NCBI GenBank assembly: GCA_035552275.1
Contig: DASZLR010000268.1
Location: forward strand, 1 to 12,487
Source: DASVLX01 sp035552275
Lineage (GTDB): Bacteria > Actinomycetota > Actinomycetes > Mycobacteriales > Pseudonocardiaceae
Reading direction: 5' to 3'
Length of the DNA: 12,487 nt
A program made the translations under genes and the position numbers. This document shows, piece after piece, positions 1 to 5,199 of the stretch (position 1 is its first letter; every line of letters begins with the position of its first letter). The notes under the pieces were generated by a model, which was not told where the DNA came from, made no database searches, and worked only from the letters and a program-made list of their open reading frames with translations.

Positions 1-176
1 TCCCGGTAGCCCACCTCCCCGGCCACACCCCGAGTGTCCAACTCGGCGACCACCCGCAGCATCGCCGCGTGCGCCCGACGCGCGACCCGCTCGATCTCCG
101 CCAGCCGATCAAGCAACTCCACGTCGGCGCAACGCCACAACTCGGTGGCCCGCAACACATCCGGTGAATCACTCAT
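1..176 (-). CDS. DUF222 / 13E12-repeat family protein, N-terminal part (probable HNH endonuclease)
   Basis: The minus-strand frame opens with ATG at 176 and stays open to the window edge, giving 58 residues. They include the run LLDRLAEIERVARRAHAAML followed by VVAELDTRGVAGEVGYR. This is the usual start of the actinobacterial DUF222 (13E12 repeat) family, whose members normally end in an HNH nuclease domain; that part lies outside the window. An in-frame TGA upstream and the absence of another ATG/GTG support this start. The Shine-Dalgarno is poor: a GGGGG run sits only one base before the ATG. A perfect LexA box lies 55-70 nt upstream. The family is abundant and repeated in actinobacterial genomes and several mycobacterial copies are SOS-regulated; its molecular role is not settled. 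The family call is fairly safe, the nuclease activity is inferred. Confidence 0.8.
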   Translation of the reverse strand, partial: MSDSPDVLRATELWRCADVELLDRLAEIERVARRAHAAMLRVVAELDTRGVAGEVGYR

Positions 177-209
177 ACCCCCATGATCACCGCGTCAGCC
201 GCCCACCGC

Positions 210-227
210 ATCATCCTTAAGGATGAT
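210..227. repeat. 18-bp perfect palindrome beside the LexA box
   Basis: ATCATCCTTAAGGATGAT is perfectly self-complementary with its centre between 218 and 219. It is AT-richer than its surroundings and lies between the LexA box (231-246) and the DUF222 start (176). It could be a second operator, or a hairpin in the 5' leader if transcription starts upstream of it. No regulator is assigned. Confidence 0.6.
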
Positions 228-230
228 CTT

Positions 231-246
231 TCGAACGAACGTTCGA
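231..246 (-). promoter_or_regulatory. LexA (SOS) box controlling the DUF222 gene
   Basis: TCGAACGAACGTTCGA matches the actinobacterial SOS box TCGAAC-N4-GTTCGA at every fixed position. It lies in the 78-bp gap between the DUF190 stop (255) and the DUF222 start (176), both minus-strand genes, so its target is the DUF222 gene. In Mycobacterium, several 13E12-family genes carry such boxes and are DNA-damage inducible (established). A possible -35 TTGGTC (complement of 245-250) would put the box in the promoter spacer; I found no convincing -10. Confidence 0.85.
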
Positions 247-254
247 CCAACGGG

Positions 255-599
255 CTAGGGGTGCTTCCGGTCCGGGGTGTACCGGATCGCCTCGACCTCG
301 TCCACGATCACCAGTCCCTCGGTGATGAGTTCGTCCAGCTGGGGCAGGAAGTTCCGCACCCGCTCGGCGTCGTCCACGATGACGATCGCCACCGGCAGGT
401 TCTCGGCCAACGACAGCAGCCGGGTGGTGTGGATCAGCGAGGTCGCGCCGTAACCCTCGATGCCGCGGAACACCGATGCCCCGGCGATTCCGGCGTCGTG
501 GGCTCGTCGGACGATTTCGTGGTACAGCGGCTTGTGCTGCCAGTGGTCGTCCTCGTCCACGAACACGGTCAGCCGCAGCGCCGCACCTGCCGATCGCAT
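255..599 (-). CDS. DUF190 (UPF0166) family PII-like protein
   Basis: A 114-residue protein, the usual length for DUF190. Visible family features are the strand LRLTVFVDEDDHWQHKPLY near the N-terminus, then AGIAGASVFRGIEGYGATSLIHT, and the following LPVAIVIVDDAERVRNFLPQL, a ferredoxin-like alpha/beta arrangement resembling PII signalling proteins. In other genomes DUF190 genes often sit beside the fluoride channel gene crcB, but no crcB is visible here. The gene starts 37 bp after the stop of the upstream deacetylase gene, so co-transcription is likely. It ends with TAG at 255-257. A ligand and partner cannot be given; the family call is firm. Confidence 0.85.
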   Translation of the reverse strand: MRSAGAALRLTVFVDEDDHWQHKPLYHEIVRRAHDAGIAGASVFRGIEGYGATSLIHTTRLLSLAENLPVAIVIVDDAERVRNFLPQLDELITEGLVIVDEVEAIRYTPDRKHP

Positions 600-636
600 G
601 TCCCTGACCGTACCGCGTCGCGTTGGCCTCGCCCAG

Positions 637-1524
637 CTATGCGCGGCGGCCGGCTCGCGTGGTGCCGAACATTTCGTCCAGTGTCACCGGATTCAGCTGG
701 CGCTGCTTGATCATGTCGACAATCTGATTGAACAGTCCGAGGACTGTCGGATGGTTGGCATGACCGAGCATGATCGTGCCGGGCCGCAGGTACTTGTCCG
801 CCTGGCTCATCAGGAACTGCGGAGTGATCAGCTCCGAATCGGCGTACGAGCCGTTCCACAGCACCGTTCGGGTGTAACCGAGCCGGCCGGCCACGCCGTC
901 GATGTGTGGGTTGTGGAAACCGTACGGCGGTCGGTAGTACGGGCGGGTGGTGATGCCGAAGTGCTGGGTCACCCACTCGTCGTTGCGCTCCAGTTCGGCG
1001 GTGATCTTGGCGTCGGTCAGCTTGCGCAGATCGGTGTGGCTGAACGTGTGGTTCATGATCTGCACCTGACCGGCCTCGATCAGCGGCCGGAGGGTGTCGG
1101 CATGCGGCTGCCAGCTCGCCGCGTACGTCCCGTTCGGACTGAATGTCAGATGAATGCCGCTGGCCTTGGCGAACTCGACGTAGCCGGCCACGCAGTCGGC
1201 GCAGAACCCGTCGTCCACGGTGAGCGCGATGTTCCGGTTGCCGGCCGGGCCGTGGCTGAGCACGGTATCGCCGCCCGGCGCCGGCGGTCCGCCGTTGTTG
1301 CCGGGCGCTGCGCCACTGCCGGCCGCGCCGCGGCCGTTGTCGGCCGGGTTGTCGCCGCTCGCGATTCCGGGCGTGCTGGCGGTGGCGCATCCCGCGACGG
1401 TTCCCACGGTCGCGGCTAGGCCTACGCCCAGCAGTCCCAGAAACGTGCGGCGGTCGTGATCCTCAGCAGGGCAGCTGCCTTTGGCAGCGCAGTATCCGTT
1501 GGCAGAGCGAGGCACGACGCGCAA
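637..1524 (-). CDS. Secreted lipoprotein polysaccharide deacetylase (NodB domain)
   Basis: A 295-residue carbohydrate esterase family 4 protein. The N-terminus has a twin-arginine pattern (DRRTFLG, R25-R26), a hydrophobic stretch and a lipobox-like VAGC with Cys46, so it is probably Tat-exported and lipid-anchored. A Gly/Pro/Asn-rich linker (about 50-95) precedes the NodB domain. Motifs in order: TVDDG (D104, D105), NHTFSH (metal-binding H159 and H163), RPPYG (198-202), W223 and the LGH motif with H255. It should remove acyl groups from a cell-surface glycan; the substrate is unknown. Cys108 and Cys111 just after TVDDG are unusual and may form a disulfide. The TTG start follows GGGTGA; an in-frame GTG at 1515 is the alternative. 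The gene lies 71 bp downstream of the protease gene and 37 bp upstream of DUF190. Confidence 0.88.
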   Translation of the reverse strand: MRVVPRSANGYCAAKGSCPAEDHDRRTFLGLLGVGLAATVGTVAGCATASTPGIASGDNPADNGRGAAGSGAAPGNNGGPPAPGGDTVLSHGPAGNRNIALTVDDGFCADCVAGYVEFAKASGIHLTFSPNGTYAASWQPHADTLRPLIEAGQVQIMNHTFSHTDLRKLTDAKITAELERNDEWVTQHFGITTRPYYRPPYGFHNPHIDGVAGRLGYTRTVLWNGSYADSELITPQFLMSQADKYLRPGTIMLGHANHPTVLGLFNQIVDMIKQRQLNPVTLDEMFGTTRAGRRA

Positions 1525-1528
1525 GTTA

Positions 1529-1544
1529 TCACCCGATGGGGTGA
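1529..1544 (-). promoter_or_regulatory. Inverted repeat overlapping the deacetylase ribosome binding site
   Basis: TCACCC-GATG-GGGTGA has perfect 6-bp arms and a 4-nt loop. On the minus strand one arm (GGGTGA) is the likely Shine-Dalgarno for the TTG start at 1524, ending about four bases before it. It may be an operator, or an RNA hairpin that hides the ribosome binding site. Short arms keep this tentative. Confidence 0.4.
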
Positions 1545-1595
1545 AAACGGCGTTCGTCCGGATTATTGAGTTTTTGGTTACCTCCGGGCAACCAT

Positions 1596-4500
1596 TCAGC
1601 CCACGCTGTATACGTAAGGAATACCGGCCAACTCGTCACCGGACGGTTCGGTGTCGGCGGGGTCGGCGAAGTTGATGGCGTTCAACACGCCTTCCGCGCC
1701 TACAACCAGATTGTCGACAAACAGCGTGCCACGCACCACGCTGCCCTTCGGACCACTGGGTGTGATCGTCACCGGGATGTCCACGGTCTGTCCCGGTTGG
1801 ACGGTTACCAGCGACAGCGAGCTCGCCGGGGTGACCGCGCCCGTCCAGAGATCACCGGCGGTCGAGCTGACACTGGTGTCGAACGGCTTGGTCCGCGCGA
1901 TCATCGACATGCTGACCGAGCCCGCCGGCTCGCCGTTCGGGCCGGATGGTCCGAGTTCGGCCGGGTCGGCCGCCCACACGCCGGCCGGCAACGATTTCCC
2001 CTGCACCGAACCGATCGCGGTCGGCCCGGTGATCAGCGCCGGCAGGTCCGGATCACCGGCCTCCGGCCCGTAGTCGAAGGCCACCGGCTGGTTCGCCTGG
2101 GCGACGACCGCGACATCGGTGGTCTCGGTCGGCACCAACCAGGCTGGCGAGGCGGCCGTGCCCGGCATGGGCAGCGGCAGGGTGGTCGGCTCGACGGCGG
2201 CCAGCGACACCGAGGCCAGCCGGTCCGAGCGCGGGTCGACAAAGAAGTCTTCCGGCGCGGTGCCGGTGTTGCGCACGGTGACATGCGCGGTCACCGGCTT
2301 GCCAGCCGGCAGCGTCGTGGTCGGGTCATGGGGCAGCCCGGCCGCGGTGACCGCGACCCGGTTGAGCCCGATGGTGCCGGAGAATGGTTGGGAAATCCGA
2401 TCGCCGACAATCGCACCGGCGAAGTTGACCACCAGCGTCCACCGGCCCGGTCGCGGATCGCGCACGTACAGATCGGTCTGTGGCACCGGTTTCAGCGTGC
2501 CGGCCCGGGTGCTCGGGTCGTACGCGGTGGTCAGCCGGTTGATGCCGGTCGCAGCGGAATTGCCGTCCGGGTCGACCAGGTAGGCCACCACGTTATCCCC
2601 GGCGTCAGCCGACAGGTCGACGCTGGCGTCGAGGTCATGCTGTCCCGCCGGCACGTCGAACTGGTAGAAGTTCTCCTGGCCGATGTCCGGCTGTCGGCCA
2701 TTGCCGCCGGTCAGCACGCCGTGGAAGGACCCGGACGAGCCACCGGTCGGCACCAGACTCCGCAGCACGATCGGCAGGGAGTTCTGGCTACCACCGGACT
2801 TCAGCACCAGTGAGGCGCTGGCGTCACCGGGCTGGGCGGGCGTGCTCGCGGTGACCACGGCCGAGCCGGTCTGGCCCGGCGCGAGGGTCAGCGTGGCGGG
2901 GCTGACCGAGCCGAAACCGGTGGTGTTCGCGGTGTCCGCCTGGAATCGCACCTTGCCCAGCGTGCCGCCCGACGCCGACACCCGGCTGTAGATGATCGCC
3001 TTCCAGGTTCCGGCGGCCGGGAAACGCACGTCCGCATTGCCGAAGTCCCCGACACCCTGGGGCAACGAGTGCGCCGCGAACCGGCCCAGCGGGTCGATGA
3101 GGATCATCCGCGTCCGGGCGTTCAGCGAGACGTTCGGGTCGCCCGGATAGGCGATCGACGCGGACAGCCGGTCGGTGTTCGGCGGCACCGCGAACGTCAG
3201 CGTGCCATAGTTGTTGCTCACCCCGGACCAGTCGGCGAACTTCGGGCTGGCCTGGTCCGACAGCGTGACGTCGCCGGTGTCGACGGTCCTGGCCGCGCCG
3301 AATCCCCGGCCGGACAGGTCGACGGTCTGCGGGCCGGCGCCGGTGTTGGTGACCGACACCTTCCACTGCTGGCCGCTGCCCGGCGCGCCGGTCGCGGTCA
3401 GCTCGTCGGTGTTGGTGAGCAGCGTGGCGCCGGTCGCCGCCGGCGCGCCATTGTCGTCCTGAATGGACAACGCGGCCTGCACGGCACGGTAGCTGTCCAG
3501 GAGTCCGGCGCCCTGCTCGTCACCGGGCTCGGTGAGATCGTCGGCGGTGCTGACCAGGATCTGCTTCACCAGCGCCGGATCCGGGCTGGCGCCGTAGTGC
3601 GCCTGCCGGTACGCCTGGATCACCAGCGCCGCGGCCCCGGCGGTCAGCGGCGACGACTCGCTGGTGCCACCACTGCGCTCCACAGTGGACCCTTTGCCGT
3701 TGAAATCGGCGCAGCCGGCGAACTTGGTCAGGTCCGGGGTGCACACCGCGAAGCTGCTGTCGCCGGGGGCGAGCAGGTTGATGGTGCGGCCGGCCTGGTC
3801 GATGCCGCTGGAGGACAGCGAACTGACGTTGTCGTTGAGCCAGCCGCCGGTGCCGAAGGTGCCCGCCGCGCCGTAGTCGGTCTGCTCGTACCAGCGGAAC
3901 GTCGTGGACGCGCCGACCTCGATCACGTGCGGGTCGGTGCCCGGTGAGCCCTCGGTGCCGGTGATGCCGGCGTCGCCGCTGGACACCGACACCGTGGTGC
4001 CGGCCGCCGTCGCCATGTCGTTGAACAGCTTGACCGCGTCGGCCGAACCGGTGTCCGGGAACGGGTTGTAGCCGAACGACTCGTTCAGCACGTTCACGTG
4101 GTCGACGTGCACCGCGTAGTCGATGGCCTGCAGCAGTCCGGAGGTGGTCGAGTAGCTGTTCTGGCCGAACACCTTGAACCCGTACAGCGACGATCCCGGC
4201 GCGACGCCGAGGATGCGGATGTCGCACGGGTTGGGCAGTGGGTGCGCGCCGAAGTTCTGCACGTTGTACGTCTGCCGGCCCTGCGCGGCGATCGCGCTGG
4301 CATCGAGGAATGCCTCGTCGCCGCTGGTCGGCGCGTTCGGGCCGTCGCCGGTGAAGTCCTGGTAGTCGGCGAAGACATGACTACCGTCGGATCGGATGAA
4401 ATCAGGATTGTTGACATCAATACCATCGGCGATGTAGCCGACCTTGACGCCGGCGCCGGTGAAGCCCAGTGAGTGCGCGGTCTTCGCGGTCGGGTCGTCG

Positions 4501-5042
4501 GAGTCGGTGTGCGTGGCCGACAACGCCTCCGGCTCCAGCATCGTCTTGCCCGGCGCGGGGCAGGCGCCGGCCGGCACGGCGTTCGGGACGGCGTTCGCGC
4601 CACTGTCCGGAGTGGACCGGGTGGGCCGCGTCGGGGCGCCCTTGATCAGCGAGTCGGGCACCACCTCGGCCACCGCCGGGTTCGCGGCGAGCCGGGACTC
4701 CTCGCTGGGCGAGACTGTCGCGGCGACCGCGTCGGCGAGCTGGAAACCGTGCACCCGCTGGGCATGCACCTGGGTCAGCTCGGACAGCAGGGGCGCCTGC
4801 GCCGCGTTGCGCAGCAGCACGACGACCGGCGTGTTCACGTTCTGCGAGAGCGCGACCGCCTGAGCCGGGGTCAGCGGCTGCTGCACTCCGGTGGACCCCG
4901 AAGATCCGGCTGACTCCGTAGATCCGGCTGATCCGGCTGGCCCGGCCGGACTGGCGGCGGCCGGCGACACGATGGCCACCACGGTGGCCATGGCGGTCGC
5001 GACCGCGGTCCCAGCGAACACGAGCGTCCGGCGTCGGCGCAT
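1596..5042 (-). CDS. Secreted multidomain subtilase-fold serine protease with sedolisin-like active site
   Basis: A 1148-residue exported protein. Residues 1-31 form a Sec signal peptide (MRRRR, hydrophobic core, cleavage near AAA-S), followed by a Ser/Gly/Ala/Pro-rich stretch (31-52) and a propeptide-like region (53-135). The catalytic domain spans about 190-530. Asp206 in YIADGI matches the subtilisin Asp. The HGTHVAG motif is absent; its place holds DEAFLDASAIAA, with Glu243 and Asp247 spaced as in the sedolisin (S53) E-x-x-x-D pair. SSGDAG supplies Asp357 where subtilisins have the oxyanion Asn, as sedolisins do. The nucleophile is Ser461 in GGTSESSP. The rest consists of beta-sandwich repeats (about 530-765), a PPC-like domain (about 770-900), a CARDB-like segment (about 905-960) and a C-terminal Fn3-like domain. 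A good Shine-Dalgarno (AAGGGGA) precedes the ATG. Extracellular proteolysis is inferred. Confidence 0.85.
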   Translation of the reverse strand: MRRRRTLVFAGTAVATAMATVVAIVSPAAASPAGPAGSAGSTESAGSSGSTGVQQPLTPAQAVALSQNVNTPVVVLLRNAAQAPLLSELTQVHAQRVHGFQLADAVAATVSPSEESRLAANPAVAEVVPDSLIKGAPTRPTRSTPDSGANAVPNAVPAGACPAPGKTMLEPEALSATHTDSDDPTAKTAHSLGFTGAGVKVGYIADGIDVNNPDFIRSDGSHVFADYQDFTGDGPNAPTSGDEAFLDASAIAAQGRQTYNVQNFGAHPLPNPCDIRILGVAPGSSLYGFKVFGQNSYSTTSGLLQAIDYAVHVDHVNVLNESFGYNPFPDTGSADAVKLFNDMATAAGTTVSVSSGDAGITGTEGSPGTDPHVIEVGASTTFRWYEQTDYGAAGTFGTGGWLNDNVSSLSSSGIDQAGRTINLLAPGDSSFAVCTPDLTKFAGCADFNGKGSTVERSGGTSESSPLTAGAAALVIQAYRQAHYGASPDPALVKQILVSTADDLTEPGDEQGAGLLDSYRAVQAALSIQDDNGAPAATGATLLTNTDELTATGAPGSGQQWKVSVTNTGAGPQTVDLSGRGFGAARTVDTGDVTLSDQASPKFADWSGVSNNYGTLTFAVPPNTDRLSASIAYPGDPNVSLNARTRMILIDPLGRFAAHSLPQGVGDFGNADVRFPAAGTWKAIIYSRVSASGGTLGKVRFQADTANTTGFGSVSPATLTLAPGQTGSAVVTASTPAQPGDASASLVLKSGGSQNSLPIVLRSLVPTGGSSGSFHGVLTGGNGRQPDIGQENFYQFDVPAGQHDLDASVDLSADAGDNVVAYLVDPDGNSAATGINRLTTAYDPSTRAGTLKPVPQTDLYVRDPRPGRWTLVVNFAGAIVGDRISQPFSGTIGLNRVAVTAAGLPHDPTTTLPAGKPVTAHVTVRNTGTAPEDFFVDPRSDRLASVSLAAVEPTTLPLPMPGTAASPAWLVPTETTDVAVVAQANQPVAFDYGPEAGDPDLPALITGPTAIGSVQGKSLPAGVWAADPAELGPSGPNGEPAGSVSMSMIARTKPFDTSVSSTAGDLWTGAVTPASSLSLVTVQPGQTVDIPVTITPSGPKGSVVRGTLFVDNLVVGAEGVLNAINFADPADTEPSGDELAGIPYVYSVG

Positions 5043-5065
5043 CGGTGGTCCCCTTAACGAAATGG

Positions 5066-5088
5066 CCGACCCGAGTGAACCGGGTCGG
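5066..5088. promoter_or_regulatory. Inverted repeat upstream of the protease start
   Basis: CCGACCCG-AGTGAAC-CGGGTCGG has perfect 8-bp arms and a 7-nt spacer, and lies 24-46 nt upstream of the protease ATG. A TTGACC (complement of 5089-5094) sits immediately upstream on the minus strand and could be a -35, which would place the repeat over the promoter core. No good -10 was found. It could be an operator or a leader hairpin. Confidence 0.4.
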
Positions 5089-5128
5089 GGTCAACTGGTC
5101 ATGGCGACACGACAGGCGGACATTAGCA

Positions 5129-5154
5129 GGTGACCGGTCGATCGGCCGGTCACC
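5129..5154. repeat. Hairpin competing with the adjacent large hairpin
   Basis: GGTGACCGG (5129-5137) and CCGGTCACC (5146-5154) form perfect 9-bp arms with an 8-nt loop. The right arm shares GGTCACC (5148-5154) with the left arm of the next hairpin, so the two structures cannot form together in one RNA. Confidence 0.55.
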
Positions 5155-5193
5155 CGTTATTCACACCGAATCCAGTGTGAATAACGGGTGACC
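5148..5193 (-). terminator. Large perfect hairpin after the permease gene, probable terminator
   Basis: GGTCACCCGTTATTCACAC (5148-5166) pairs perfectly with 5175-5193 across an 8-nt loop, a 19-bp stem. It begins 7 bases past the permease stop (5200-5202) and lies about 105 bp upstream of the protease start. The position suits an intrinsic terminator for the permease transcript. There is no U tract after the stem on the minus strand, which is common for high-GC actinomycete terminators but also leaves room for another role. Confidence 0.65.
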
Positions 5194-5199
5194 TCGTGT

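Noticed and set aside
460..1419. Plus-strand open frame of 319 codons opposite the deacetylase and DUF190 genes
   Set aside because: It spans two well-supported genes on the other strand and has no family features.
1576..1593. Imperfect hairpin after the protease stop, as terminator
   Set aside because: It has a mismatch in a 7-bp stem and is followed by an A run on the minus strand, not a U run. The deacetylase is close enough to be read through.
1566..2813. Long plus-strand open frame (415 codons) opposite the protease gene
   Set aside because: High-GC shadow of the protease; no ribosome binding site or domain evidence.
4880..4960. Tandem repeat array in the protease N-terminus
   Set aside because: The Ser/Gly/Ala-rich stretch has irregular GATCCGGCTG-like echoes but no clean repeat unit, so I treat it as low-complexity linker coding sequence.
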